Below, piece by piece: positions 1-8,940 of a stretch of 64,000 bases of DNA; positions within the stretch are counted from its first letter, which is position 1, and the number at the start of each line of letters is the position of its first letter. Below the pieces are notes generated by a model. It made no database searches. It was not told the DNA's origin and saw only the letters and a program-made list of their open reading frames with translations. Origin of the DNA: Paraglaciecola marina (GTDB lineage Bacteria > Pseudomonadota > Gammaproteobacteria > Enterobacterales > Alteromonadaceae); the NCBI RefSeq assembly GCF_004360155.1, contig NZ_SAIS01000008.1:1-64000 (forward strand). The letters are read 5' to 3'. Made by a program: the position numbers and the translations under genes.

Positions 1-304
1 TTATTATCGAGCATGTCGTATATGTAACTTCTCGATTTGATATAAATTATCGCCATTTTCAGCACTTACCTTTTGATTTTATTAATTATTTTTAACCTTC
101 ATGCTATAAAAACTACAAAGAGTTACAAAAGCAAAAGGAGACCTGACTTTAACGATACTTATCCGCTTTCTATTAAAAACTATGTGAAAAATATTTTCCA
201 CAATTAAATTAACAACTTAGCGTTTATGGGAAAAACAAAGCGAGATATCAAAAATTTACATAATAGGAAGTGATATTGGCAATATATTAAAAAGTGAATT
301 ATAC
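1..304. other. AT-rich non-coding stretch upstream of the integron integrase
   Basis: No convincing gene is visible. In an integron this is where attI and the first cassette would lie, because intI is transcribed away from its cassettes, so any array would extend leftward out of the window. I looked for the 7-base attC core in the orientation expected here (RYYYAAC) and found none. The stretch may hold attI, but I cannot point to a crossover site. Confidence 0.4.
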
Positions 305-320
305 CTGTATTTATGTACAG
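305..320 (+). promoter_or_regulatory. LexA (SOS) box of the integron integrase
   Basis: The 16 bases CTGTATTTATGTACAG are an exact match to the gammaproteobacterial LexA consensus CTGT-N8-ACAG, with an alternating A/T-rich centre as in strong SOS boxes. The site ends 23 bases before the ATG of the integrase, so bound LexA would cover the promoter or the start of transcription. LexA control of integron integrases is established for Vibrio and class 1 integrons; its use here is inferred from the sequence. Confidence 0.85.
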
Positions 321-343
321 TTTTTGGTTTGGGAGGAATTATT

Positions 344-1303
344 ATGCCAAAATCACCTTTTATAGAATCTATACGATTTATTTTGCGGACTAAAAGGTAT
401 AGCTTGAAAACAGAAAAGGCTTATCTTCACTGGATTCGACGATTTATTTATTTCAACGGAAAGCGTCATCCTAAAGATATGGGGGAGTTGGAGGTTGAGC
501 AGTTTTTAACACATCTTGCTATAACACTAAAAGTCTCACCATCGACTCAAAATCAAGCTTTGTGCGCCGTTATTTTTATGTATCGGCATGTGCTAGAAAA
601 GGACTTAACCAACATAAATTTTACGTTTGCTAAGACACCTGTTCGAGTGCCTGAAGTATTAAGTCATTGTGATGCAATTGCTATAATCGATAAGTTACGA
701 GGAGTTCATCATACTATTGGCACACTTATGTACGGTGGAGGATTTCGCATATCAGAGGTGTTGAGGTTACGTATAAAAGACTTTGATTTTGACCGAAACA
801 CTATTTTTATTTTTCGTTCAAAAGGCCAAAAAGACCGCGTAACTATGTTTCCAGAATTAGCCAAGACTGATATTTTTAAACAAATTCAAAAAGTAGAGAG
901 TATCCATCAAAAAGATATGGATGAAGGGTGTGGGTTGTCTTCACTTCCACCTTCTCTAATTCGTAAGTACGGAAAAGCGGCAACTAACTTATCTTGGCAA
1001 TATATATTTCCTTCAACCACACGATGTGTTCACCCTTACGATGGTTATATATGTCGCCACCACCTTCATCAAACTGGATTTCGTAAGGGGTTAAAAAAAG
1101 CAGTGCAAGAGGCGGGTGTTTTGAAGCGAGTTACCTCACATACCTTTCGGCATAGTTTCGCAACGCGATTACTTGAAACAGGGCATGACATCAGAGTAGT
1201 ACAAGAGTTATTGGGGCATGATGATGTTAAAACCACGCAAATTTATACCCACGTCTTGGGTAAGCATAAATCCGGTGCAATTAGCCCTATGGATTCTCGG
1301 TGA
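344..1303 (+). CDS. intI: Integron integrase (IntI family tyrosine recombinase)
   Basis: This 319-residue site-specific recombinase should insert and excise gene cassettes at attI/attC sites. The N-terminal SAM-like DNA-binding domain spans about residues 5-90. The catalytic domain keeps all active-site residues: Arg135 (FRISE), His266 and Arg269 (HTFRH), His292 (LGHDD) and nucleophile Tyr301 (IYTHV). The segment at about 200-245 (LPPSLIRKY then CRHHLHQ) matches the extra domain that separates IntI from XerC/XerD and binds the folded attC hairpin. I chose the ATG at 344 because GGGAGG lies 7 bases upstream; a TTG at 329 in frame is less likely. The gene looks intact and has a LexA box directly upstream. 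No cassette is visible downstream, as expected from the orientation. Confidence 0.93.
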   Translation: MPKSPFIESIRFILRTKRYSLKTEKAYLHWIRRFIYFNGKRHPKDMGELEVEQFLTHLAITLKVSPSTQNQALCAVIFMYRHVLEKDLTNINFTFAKTPVRVPEVLSHCDAIAIIDKLRGVHHTIGTLMYGGGFRISEVLRLRIKDFDFDRNTIFIFRSKGQKDRVTMFPELAKTDIFKQIQKVESIHQKDMDEGCGLSSLPPSLIRKYGKAATNLSWQYIFPSTTRCVHPYDGYICRHHLHQTGFRKGLKKAVQEAGVLKRVTSHTFRHSFATRLLETGHDIRVVQELLGHDDVKTTQIYTHVLGKHKSGAISPMDSR

Positions 1304-1451
1304 AGTATCAACTGTATTAGTATGCCGCTTTAGACACACTATAGAATGTCTCCAATGTCTGATCGGCATACATTTCTATAGTTAGCTATTGTTTATTTAG
1401 TATCTAGGTCTATCCCAATATCTATTTTTATAAACCCACTTTTTAAGAAAG

Positions 1452-1495
1452 TGACATTTGTCATAGCGAACTAGTGACAATAGACAATATTGTCA
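1452..1495. promoter_or_regulatory. Two operator-like inverted repeats upstream of the alpha/beta hydrolase
   Basis: Two nearby inverted repeats share the half-site TGACA/TGTCA. One is TGACA-TT-TGTCA at 1452-1463. The other is TGACAATA-GACAA-TATTGTCA at 1475-1495, with perfect 8-base arms. They lie 50-93 bases before the hydrolase ATG. This is the pattern of a dimeric repressor or activator site; the regulator is not identifiable from this window. Confidence 0.45.
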
Positions 1496-1544
1496 TTTGA
1501 GTAAGAGACGTAAAGTTAAGCCTCAAATCATTTAGGGGATAACC

Positions 1545-2417
1545 ATGAAACTTACTACTCTTTTAACCTTATGCTGCATCTGTTTAGTTAAGCCATTACT
1601 CGTTAGTGCACAAAGTGCAAGTTCTGTCACTCAGGTTAACCAAACATACCAAGCATTTAATGTCTCGGTTGTAGGCAGCGGTCAACCTATTGTTTTAATT
1701 CCAGGTGTTTCTTCTTCGGCGGCGGTTTGGAAGCGTACTATTGAGGCATTGTCTGACAGGTATCAATTGCATGCCTTATCATTGGCGGGATTTGCTGGGG
1801 TGAAACCCGCAGCACCAAGATTGGTTGGCGCTAATTATCTTGAATTTCAAAAAAATGCGATTGCAGAATATATTCGTGTAAATCAGTTAGAAGAGGTTGT
1901 GATTATTGGTCACTCGTTAGGGGGAACCTTAGGTTTGTGGTTAGCTACCGAGCAGCACCCACAAATATCTGCGGTAATTAACATTGATGGCTTACCAGCC
2001 TTGGGTGCCTTACTTGGCAGTCAGCAAGCTTCGAGTAGTGATGCGCCTCGTTCATTTGATCCTAAAAGTATGGTGAAGTCTATGGCCAATAATGAGGCTT
2101 GGCATGAGCAAATGCTTAAAGACATGATGACGTCGGACCCTATGACATCAGGGCGCGCTTTTGGTGAACTGATGCAACTTGATATTAGAGATGATCTTAG
2201 TCAAATTGAGTACCCAGTGCTTACCATAGGCGCACCTGCCCAGGCTGCACCTTATGCAAGTTTTGAAGCAGCCAAAAACAACTACTTGACCCAACTGGCA
2301 AACATACCTGAAAAATTCAAGCATATGGCTTATGCAAAAACGGCTAAACATTTTGTTATGGCAGACGAACCTGAATGGATGATTGAGCAAATAGAGTTAT
2401 TTCTTAAAGTGAATTAA
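1545..2417 (+). CDS. Exported alpha/beta-fold hydrolase
   Basis: This 290-residue hydrolase of unknown substrate starts with a signal peptide (hydrophobic residues about 5-22, likely cut near LVSA-QSA), so it probably acts in the periplasm. The fold is supported by the oxyanion region LIPGVSSS (about 51-58), the nucleophile elbow GHSLGG with Ser124, and a C-terminal catalytic His in TAKHFVM (about 269). The usual Asp after strand 6/7 is not obvious in PVLTIGAPAQ, so the acid may sit elsewhere. The ATG at 1545 is preceded by AGGGGAT. It stands alone behind two operator-like palindromes and ends at a strong hairpin. An esterase or lactonase is as likely as any more specific guess. Confidence 0.75.
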   Translation: MKLTTLLTLCCICLVKPLLVSAQSASSVTQVNQTYQAFNVSVVGSGQPIVLIPGVSSSAAVWKRTIEALSDRYQLHALSLAGFAGVKPAAPRLVGANYLEFQKNAIAEYIRVNQLEEVVIIGHSLGGTLGLWLATEQHPQISAVINIDGLPALGALLGSQQASSSDAPRSFDPKSMVKSMANNEAWHEQMLKDMMTSDPMTSGRAFGELMQLDIRDDLSQIEYPVLTIGAPAQAAPYASFEAAKNNYLTQLANIPEKFKHMAYAKTAKHFVMADEPEWMIEQIELFLKVN

Positions 2418-2422
2418 ACGCC

Positions 2423-2469
2423 CCAAATAACATAACGCTAAGTTTTATACTTAGCGTTTTGTTATTTGG
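2423..2469 (+). terminator. Long hairpin after the alpha/beta hydrolase
   Basis: Arms of about 20 bases (2423-2442 and 2450-2469), reading CCAAATAACA..AACGCTAAG and the reverse, close over a 7-base loop with one mismatch. It lies 6 bases after the hydrolase stop codon. The run of T after the stem is short, so this may block exonucleases as well as stop transcription. Confidence 0.6.
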
Positions 2470-2602
2470 TTATCGGCTTTGAATTACCTGTGGGGCAGGT
2501 TTGGTTGATATCGGAAAGGTTGAATTGCCGCACGTTGGATTAAAATAAACTAACATCAGTTATTCGCTTTTATTGTTTGGGTGAACATAAACATACTTAT
2601 AC

Positions 2603-3508
2603 TTATACTACGTCAATCTGCTCTACCAAAAAGTCAACGAATGCTCTGATTCTGAGAGGGAGTATTCCGCCTTGGCCAACGTAAACTGCGTAGATGCTTT
2701 CGGTGTAACGATTAGTAAAGCTATCCATTAAAATTTTTAACTTTCCTGATTCGATGTCGTCTTTAACCTGAAAGTAAGCCAACCTGCCAATACCTGTGCC
2801 TGAAAGTACCAAATCTCGTAAGGAGTCTCCATCACTTACTTTTATATTGCCATTAGGTGAAACTGTAAGTTCTTTATTTTCAATATGAAACGGCCACTCA
2901 CGTACTGAACGCAAAAATGTAAAGCTCAGCAGGTTATGATTTGTATAGTCCTCTATACATTTAGGCTCTCCATAATGTTTTAGATATTCTGGTGAGGCAA
3001 CAACGACCATTCGAGATGTACCAAGCATTCGAGATATCAAACTAGAATCCTGAAGTTTTCCTGATCTGATAGCAATATCTGTACGTTCCTCAAGCAAGTT
3101 TACAACTTGGTCTGTTAGCTCTATGTCTAAGGTAACATCTGGGTATTTTTCCAGAAACTTAGGAAGTAATGGGAGAATGTACTTTTTACCAAAGGGTATA
3201 TTGCAGTTAACTCTAATTCTTCCCGTTGGTGATTTTTGCAGACAAACTAATTGCTCTGCTTCATTTAAATCAGCAATTATTCGTACGCCACGTTCATAGA
3301 ATGTACAGCCTTCACTGGTCAACTCAAGAGACCGAGTAGAACGATTAAATAGTCTGGCTCCTAGTCTTTGCTCTAGCCTTGTTATGGTCTTGCTGATCGA
3401 TGACGGAGTTAAGTTTAGGTGCCGTGCAGCAGCTGAGAAACTACCTTGCTCTACAACCTTTACAAAAGTTTCTAGTTCAGCTGACCTATTGTATTCACCC
3501 TTTGCCAC
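2603..3508 (-). CDS. LysR-family transcriptional regulator
   Basis: This 301-residue regulator has an N-terminal winged helix-turn-helix at about 8-67 (FVKVVEQGSFSAAARHLN, then TPSSISKTITRLEQRLG) and a C-terminal periplasmic-binding-like effector domain from about 95. The length is normal for the family. The start is GTG with GAGG 6 bases upstream. It is transcribed away from the SGNH esterase/ene-reductase pair at 3620, the usual LysR arrangement, so it probably controls that pair. The subgroup resembles LysRs found next to Old Yellow Enzyme genes. The effector is unknown. Confidence 0.85.
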   Translation of the reverse strand: MAKGEYNRSAELETFVKVVEQGSFSAAARHLNLTPSSISKTITRLEQRLGARLFNRSTRSLELTSEGCTFYERGVRIIADLNEAEQLVCLQKSPTGRIRVNCNIPFGKKYILPLLPKFLEKYPDVTLDIELTDQVVNLLEERTDIAIRSGKLQDSSLISRMLGTSRMVVVASPEYLKHYGEPKCIEDYTNHNLLSFTFLRSVREWPFHIENKELTVSPNGNIKVSDGDSLRDLVLSGTGIGRLAYFQVKDDIESGKLKILMDSFTNRYTESIYAVYVGQGGILPLRIRAFVDFLVEQIDVV

Positions 3509-3542
3509 TCTTTACCTCATCTGTGAATATAAAGAACAAATC

Positions 3543-3560
3543 ATATTCCATGATGAATAT
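3543..3560. promoter_or_regulatory. Interrupted palindrome between divergent LysR and esterase genes
   Basis: ATATTC-CATGAT-GAATAT is a perfect 6-base inverted repeat with a 6-base spacer. It is centred between the LysR start (3508) and the esterase start (3620), where a LysR operator is expected. Assignment to the neighbouring LysR is inferred from position alone. Confidence 0.45.
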
Positions 3561-3619
3561 TTTTCACAGTGATTAAATCGGGATAATAGCTATTTAAACT
3601 ACATCTAGAGATATTATCC

Positions 3620-4924
3620 ATGAATAAAAATGTAAACATAAACTTAAGCCGGATTATTGGTGCAATTATTTTATCAGTGAATTCCCCCACATTATTTGGG
3701 CAGGAACACTTGAATACTGAATTCGTCACAACATGGACAGCAAGCCCTCAAGCAGTTTGGGATGACAGTTTTATATTTCCTCCCAATATACCAAAACTAC
3801 TAGAGGATCAAACCGTTCGACAAGCCATAAAAGTAAGCCTAGGTGGAGATAAGATACAAATTGAGTTATCCAATGCGCATGGTGATTCTGCGGTTAACTT
3901 AAGGAGCGTTACGGTTGGGATACCAATTTCAAGTGAGCATTCTTATGCACTGAATAAAATCGTAAACGTTACTTTTGACGGTAAGCAATCTGCCACTATT
4001 TTACCGGGCTCTTCCTTGCTAAGTGATGAGTTAACACTTGCTGTAGACGATCTGTCAGAGCTAGTTATTTCTTTTTATATTCCTGACCGAGTTAAAGTTG
4101 AAACATTTCATTGGGATGGCCGACAGACTAACTACATTGCAAGTGGCAATCAAGCACAGTCGCAAAATCTGAGTGGAGAGCTTTACGAAACGACAGCTCG
4201 TTTATTTGTTAGTGGTATATATGTTGGGCGCCAAGGAGCCACAACTTTAGCGGTTATCGGTGATTCAATTACTGATGGAGCCACTGCAAGCTTGAATAAA
4301 AATGCTCGATGGACAGACTTTCTGGCAAAGCGCCTTAAGCCACTGGATATGGCAGTAATTAATGCGGGTATTTCTGGAGCCAGATTACTCTCAGATGGAA
4401 TGGGGAGTAACGCTATTAGCAGATTACAACGCGATGTTTTGTCAAAACCTGGGGTTAGCTCACTGATTGTACTCTTGGGTATCAATGATATTTCTTGGCC
4501 AGGTACTCTGTTCGCGCCTGATCAGGAATTGCCTGATATAGAACAATTGAAGGCTGGTTTAATTCAGCTGGTTAAACAGGCAAATTTACAAGGAGTTAGT
4601 GTTATTGGTGCGACACTCCCTCCTTTTGAGGGAGCACTGCAGGACACACCAATTAAACATTATTACAGTGATGCAAAAAACCAATTACGGTTAACGCTAA
4701 ATGATTGGATTAAGAATAGTTTAGCCTTTGATGAGGTTATTGATTTCGATAGTATTTTGCGGGATCCCAAGGATTTTAATCGCATAAATCCAGCATATGA
4801 CTCCGGTGACCATCTTCACCCTGGAGATGCGGGAAACAAAGCCATGGCTTATGGGATTGAAATCAAAAAGCTAAATGCTACTTCTCAAAAGAAAGTGAAA
4901 TATCAAACTAAGAGGGGTAACTAA
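3620..4924 (+). CDS. SGNH/GDSL-family hydrolase (esterase-like), probably exported
   Basis: This 434-residue SGNH hydrolase carries block I GDSITDG with nucleophile Ser216, block II with Gly253 in NAGISGA, block III GIND with Asn289, and block V SGDHLHP with Asp397 and His400. A hydrophobic N-terminus (about 10-27) suggests export. The roughly 170-residue region before the catalytic domain opens with TTWTASPQAVW, typical of the secreted subgroup that acts on esters of carbohydrates or lipids. The TAA stop touches the ATG of the ene-reductase, so the two are almost certainly co-transcribed. The substrate is unknown. Confidence 0.82.
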   Translation: MNKNVNINLSRIIGAIILSVNSPTLFGQEHLNTEFVTTWTASPQAVWDDSFIFPPNIPKLLEDQTVRQAIKVSLGGDKIQIELSNAHGDSAVNLRSVTVGIPISSEHSYALNKIVNVTFDGKQSATILPGSSLLSDELTLAVDDLSELVISFYIPDRVKVETFHWDGRQTNYIASGNQAQSQNLSGELYETTARLFVSGIYVGRQGATTLAVIGDSITDGATASLNKNARWTDFLAKRLKPLDMAVINAGISGARLLSDGMGSNAISRLQRDVLSKPGVSSLIVLLGINDISWPGTLFAPDQELPDIEQLKAGLIQLVKQANLQGVSVIGATLPPFEGALQDTPIKHYYSDAKNQLRLTLNDWIKNSLAFDEVIDFDSILRDPKDFNRINPAYDSGDHLHPGDAGNKAMAYGIEIKKLNATSQKKVKYQTKRGN

Positions 4925-6049
4925 ATGCTTTTTACCCCATACAAAGGAAATGGTTTCTCACTCCCTAATCGAATAGTTATGCCCCCAATGACGAGAGCAA
5001 GAGCAGGAAGTGGTAATGTTGCTACTTCATTAATGGCTGAGTATTACGCTCAAAGGGCTTCCGCGGGATTAATTATTTCGGAAGGTACGCAAATTAGTCA
5101 ACAAGGGCAGGGCTATGCTTGGACTCCCGGAATATATACTTCCGAACAGGTAGAAGGTTGGAAGCTAGTCACTCAAGCTATCCACAATGCAGGCGGCAGA
5201 GTGTATGCCCAACTTTGGCATGTCGGCCGTGTATCACATTTTTCATTACAGCCTAATAATGCTTTACCCATTTCGTCATCGGCACTTCAAGCAAAAGGCG
5301 TGAAGGTATTTATAGATCCTGATAGTAATGGCCCTGAAAACGGAGTCGGTCAGATGGTTCAACATTCAATGCCACGAGCAATGTCTGTAAATGAAGTAGA
5401 TTTAGTAATAGAGGAGTTTAGGCTAGGGGCAAGAAACGCAAAGCTAGCCGGATTTAACGGTGTAGAGCTACATGCTGCAAACGGCTACCTAATTAACCAA
5501 TTTATTGATTCTGGATCTAACATTAGACATGACCAGTATGGCGGTAATCTTGAAAATCGCCTGCGTTTTTTAAAAGAGGTAGTGATAGCTGTAAAATCTG
5601 AGCTCCCTATTGAAAATATAGGGATCAGAATAGCGCCACTTACAAAGTTGCAAGGAACAGAAGATAAAACTCCCGAAGCAACCTACTTAGCTGTAGCGAA
5701 TCTTTTAGACAAACTAGGTGTTGGTTACATACATGTAGCTGAGGCTGATTGGGAAGATGCCCCAATTATGACAAACGGATTTAAGGAGGCGCTACGATTA
5801 ATCTTTGGGGGAACGTTGATTTACTCAGGTAAATATAATTTGCAAAAAGCACAAATAGCACTGCAAAATAATTGGGCCGATCTTATTGGGTTCGGTCGGC
5901 CTTTTATTGCTAACCCTGACTTACCGTTTAAGCTTGCTCACGGGGTGCCTTTAACTGAGCCCATAAGTGAGCATTTTTTTGGAGGTACCAGAATCGGATA
6001 TACAGACTACCCTAAAGTCGCTCATTATAATTTATCAGGCAAAATATAA
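4925..6049 (+). CDS. Alkene reductase of the Old Yellow Enzyme family (NemA-like)
   Basis: This 374-residue FMN-dependent oxidoreductase should reduce activated C=C bonds, and possibly nitro groups or nitrate esters, with NAD(P)H. The TIM-barrel features of the NemA/PETN reductase branch are visible: N-terminal LFTPYKG and PNRIVMPPMTRARA, YAQLWHVGRVSH, the substrate-binding pair His183/Asn186 with Tyr188 in HAANGYL, then QYGGNLENR, and the phosphate-binding end IGFGRPFIANPDL. The length is typical. It starts directly after the esterase stop. Two LysR genes flank the pair, so reductive detoxification induced by an electrophile is plausible but inferred. Confidence 0.9.
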   Translation: MLFTPYKGNGFSLPNRIVMPPMTRARAGSGNVATSLMAEYYAQRASAGLIISEGTQISQQGQGYAWTPGIYTSEQVEGWKLVTQAIHNAGGRVYAQLWHVGRVSHFSLQPNNALPISSSALQAKGVKVFIDPDSNGPENGVGQMVQHSMPRAMSVNEVDLVIEEFRLGARNAKLAGFNGVELHAANGYLINQFIDSGSNIRHDQYGGNLENRLRFLKEVVIAVKSELPIENIGIRIAPLTKLQGTEDKTPEATYLAVANLLDKLGVGYIHVAEADWEDAPIMTNGFKEALRLIFGGTLIYSGKYNLQKAQIALQNNWADLIGFGRPFIANPDLPFKLAHGVPLTEPISEHFFGGTRIGYTDYPKVAHYNLSGKI

Positions 6050-6075
6050 TAAGTACGGTAGTGCTAATCTAGTGA

Positions 6076-6978
6076 TTAAGCATGTCCTTCAATTTCTGCC
6101 TTCAGAAAATCTACGAAAATACGCACTTTTGACGGTAAGTAAGCGCGGCTTGGGTAAACTAACCAAGCTGCGGTATCAAAGTCTGTTGCAGTACATTGGT
6201 AATCCGGAAACAAATCGATAAGTAAGCCATTGTTAATTTCATCACGGCATAACCAGTCTGGTAGCAGCGCAGGTCCGAGCCCTGATATGGCACAGGCTGT
6301 CATTGTAAGTCCATGGGATACTAGTAGATGCCCTGAAACAGGCACTTTAATATCGACATTGGATTGGTTGCGAAATTTCCAAGAGCTACGATACCCAGGC
6401 ATTGAAAATAACAGACAATCAAGGTTTTCTAGGTCACTAGGGTGAGAAGGGGCTCCCAGCTTTTTAACGTAAGCAGGGCTTGCACAAACGTGAAATCGCC
6501 TTGGTACGAGTTTGCTTGATACAAAATCGCCTTCGGGGCGTTTTCCAAATCGTACGGCAATATCTATATTCTCTTCAACAAGATCAACATGATGATCCAT
6601 TAAAACCAGATCTAAGGTTAAATTAGGGTACTGACTTCGCAATTTGGGGAGAATAGGGGCTAAAACTCGTTGCCCGAATGAGGTACAGGCTGTTACTCGT
6701 AATGTGCCCGTTGGAAGACTAACTAGGTCTAATGCGGCTTCACTTGCGCGGTCAAATTCGCCAATTAGGTTTTGGACACGCTGATAATATTCATTGCCAG
6801 CTTCAGTTGGAGACAGCTTTCGTGTTGTTCTTTGAAACAAGCGGAATCCGAGTTGCGACTCTAGGCCTGATATTGAACGTGAAATAGACGAGGGGTCCAT
6901 ATTACGTTGACGGGCTGCTGCGGCAAAACTACCATGTTTCATTACCTCAACAAAAACTCTAACTGAGTCGAAATCCAT
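6076..6978 (-). CDS. LysR-family transcriptional regulator
   Basis: This 300-residue LysR protein has a winged HTH at about 1-60 (FVEVMKHGSFAAAARQRN, then DPSSISRSISGLESQLG) and an effector domain from about 88. An upstream in-frame start at 7053 would add 25 residues with a Cys-rich stretch. I prefer the ATG at 6978 because GGAG lies 7 bases upstream and the length then fits the family. Its 3' end meets the ene-reductase tail to tail, and it diverges from the cupin gene at 7107, its likely target. It is related to the LysR at 2603 in the same cluster. Confidence 0.85.
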   Translation of the reverse strand: MDFDSVRVFVEVMKHGSFAAAARQRNMDPSSISRSISGLESQLGFRLFQRTTRKLSPTEAGNEYYQRVQNLIGEFDRASEAALDLVSLPTGTLRVTACTSFGQRVLAPILPKLRSQYPNLTLDLVLMDHHVDLVEENIDIAVRFGKRPEGDFVSSKLVPRRFHVCASPAYVKKLGAPSHPSDLENLDCLLFSMPGYRSSWKFRNQSNVDIKVPVSGHLLVSHGLTMTACAISGLGPALLPDWLCRDEINNGLLIDLFPDYQCTATDFDTAAWLVYPSRAYLPSKVRIFVDFLKAEIEGHA

Positions 6979-7106
6979 TCGTGCGCTCCATACATTAAAG
7001 TCATGAGTATACAGGCGTTTATCTAAGCAGCAACAGTGGTTAACATCATTCATCTTGAATAGGTGTTGTATTTGCTTTGTGCTTTCAATTATTAAGGAAA
7101 AATATT

Positions 7107-7460
7107 ATGGCGCTTCAATTTTATTCTGACTTTTTTAAATCTACTGCTGACGTACTCGAAGATGTGATCAAAAACGATACTTGGCCAACTACATTTGTAT
7201 CTGGGCCTTCCGAAGGCCTTCATGTTCATTGGCATTTAGACGAAGTACATGCCTATATTATGGAAGGTGAAACTGACTTTTTAGATGCAAAAAGTGGGAT
7301 TAGAACACCAGTTAAGGCAGGTGATAAAATAGTAGTGCCTGCTAGAACATTACATGCCGAAGGAGCTGTTTTGAAACGGGTTGTGTATATTTTAGCACTG
7401 CCACAACCTTTGCCTCCCGAAGAGTTTCTTGCCATGCATGAGCCGGATACACTAAATTGA
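7107..7460 (+). CDS. Small single-domain cupin protein
   Basis: This 117-residue protein has one cupin fold. The metal-binding pattern is partly visible: HVHWHLDEVHAYIMEGETDF in motif 1 (His, His, Glu-like spacing), then GDKIVVPARTLHAEG in motif 2. The ATG at 7107 has AAGGAAA upstream; an in-frame start at 7077 would add 10 residues without a ribosome site. It is transcribed away from the LysR at 6978. The role may be binding or isomerising a small metabolite, or protecting from it; no specific substrate can be read. Confidence 0.7.
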   Translation: MALQFYSDFFKSTADVLEDVIKNDTWPTTFVSGPSEGLHVHWHLDEVHAYIMEGETDFLDAKSGIRTPVKAGDKIVVPARTLHAEGAVLKRVVYILALPQPLPPEEFLAMHEPDTLN

Positions 7461-7579
7461 GAAGCACTTTAAATTGATTTCGCCCCCAAATAGGTAAAAC
7501 TAAGGGCTTAACCAAAAGCATTGCATAGGCTAACTAGAACCTTTATTGTTTTTACTCAATATCAAGGAAGGTCTGGCCC

Positions 7580-8917
7580 ATGAAAACGAATGTTTACCTA
7601 TTTTTACTTATTTGTTTGTTCAGTGTTTCTACTCAGAGCTTTGAAAAAGCCAAACTTGATCAATATCTAGATGTCTTAGACACAAACCAAAAGGCAATGC
7701 TTAGTTTAGCCATTGTAAAAGACGGCAAGCCTGCTTATCAAAGGTCTATCGGCTATACAGATGTTGCAAGTAAGCAACAAGCCAACAAAGATACCCAATA
7801 TCACATTGGCTCAATCACCAAAGTGTTTACCTCTACTATGATTTTTCAATTGATTGATGAAGGTAGGCTTTCACTAGATACCAAGTTGGCAAGCTATTAT
7901 CCTAAGGTCAAAAATGCCGACAAAGTTACTATCTCTATGTTGTTAAACCATAGAAGTGGTATTTTTAATTTCACCAATGCAAAAGACTACTCAGAGTATA
8001 TGGAGCAAGGTAAAACTAAAGCTGAAATGGTCAACCTGATCGAGGAGTTAGGTAGTGATTTTGAGCCTGACAGTAAAGCTAGCTATTCAAATAGTGCCTA
8101 TGTACTGCTGGGTTTTATTATAGAAGATGTCACTCAAGACTCATACGCAAGTCAACTGCAAAACCGTATTACGGCTAGGTTGAACCTTAAGAGAACCATG
8201 TTCGCCGGACCTATTGACGTTAAAGCTAACCAAGCCAAATCTTATACTTATGAGTCTGAATATTGGGTGCCCGCTACCCAGACAGATATGAGTATTCCCT
8301 TTAGTGCTGGCGCGATTATTTCAACGCCTTCAGAAGTAGGCCTGTTTTTAACTGGGCTTTTTAACGGTAAGTTAATTTCTGCCAATTCATTAGATAAAAT
8401 GAAAGAGATTAATCAAGGCTATGGACGAGGATTGTTTAAGTTTCCGTTTTACGAAAAAGAGATTTATGGCCATACCGGTGGAATAGATGGCTTTGTGTCA
8501 CAAGCCGGTTATTTTCCAGCCGATAATGTAGCTTTTACACTCACTTCAAATGGTTTGAATTACAAACTGAACGACATCAGTATTGGTCTGTTAAGTATTT
8601 ATTATGGCCGACCTTTTGATATACCTGATTTTACTCAAAAGCCGATTAGCCTTTCAGAAAAAAATCTCCTTAAGTATGAAGGGGTGTTTTCTTCTAATGA
8701 CATTCCCCTTAAAATCACTTTAACGTTTCGTGAAGGTCAGCTCACTGCTCAAGCTACAGGGCAAGGTCCCCTCAACCTCACACCATTTTCAATTTCAGAG
8801 TTTCGTTTTGAACCAGCTGGAATTGTGATGCTTTTTGGTACGGATGGCGACAAGATTGATTACACTAAGTTTCGACTTAAGCAGGGTGGAGGTAATTATA
8901 AATTTACTAAAGAATAA
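7580..8917 (+). CDS. Exported serine hydrolase, class C beta-lactamase/DD-peptidase fold
   Basis: This 445-residue protein has a signal peptide (about 1-20, cut near TQS-FEK). The penicillin-binding catalytic motifs are present: SxxK as Ser78-Ile-Thr-Lys81, YSN in KASYSNSAY (about 166), and HTGG in the KTG position (about 310). A C-terminal lipocalin-like region follows from about 355. Such proteins are usually esterases, D-amino-peptidases or peptidoglycan-related enzymes rather than true beta-lactamases. The gene appears to be monocistronic. Resistance to beta-lactams should not be assumed. Confidence 0.82.
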   Translation: MKTNVYLFLLICLFSVSTQSFEKAKLDQYLDVLDTNQKAMLSLAIVKDGKPAYQRSIGYTDVASKQQANKDTQYHIGSITKVFTSTMIFQLIDEGRLSLDTKLASYYPKVKNADKVTISMLLNHRSGIFNFTNAKDYSEYMEQGKTKAEMVNLIEELGSDFEPDSKASYSNSAYVLLGFIIEDVTQDSYASQLQNRITARLNLKRTMFAGPIDVKANQAKSYTYESEYWVPATQTDMSIPFSAGAIISTPSEVGLFLTGLFNGKLISANSLDKMKEINQGYGRGLFKFPFYEKEIYGHTGGIDGFVSQAGYFPADNVAFTLTSNGLNYKLNDISIGLLSIYYGRPFDIPDFTQKPISLSEKNLLKYEGVFSSNDIPLKITLTFREGQLTAQATGQGPLNLTPFSISEFRFEPAGIVMLFGTDGDKIDYTKFRLKQGGGNYKFTKE

Positions 8918-8940
8918 TAAATTTTTTACGGAGTGAAGTA

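Noticed and set aside
1-300. attC or attI site near the integrase
   Set aside because: I found no 7-base core (RYYYAAC in the expected orientation) and no paired inner repeats, so I do not claim a site.
7580-8917. Beta-lactamase resistance gene
   Set aside because: The SxxK, YSN and HTGG motifs occur in many esterases and peptidases of this fold, and the long C-terminal region argues against a true beta-lactamase.
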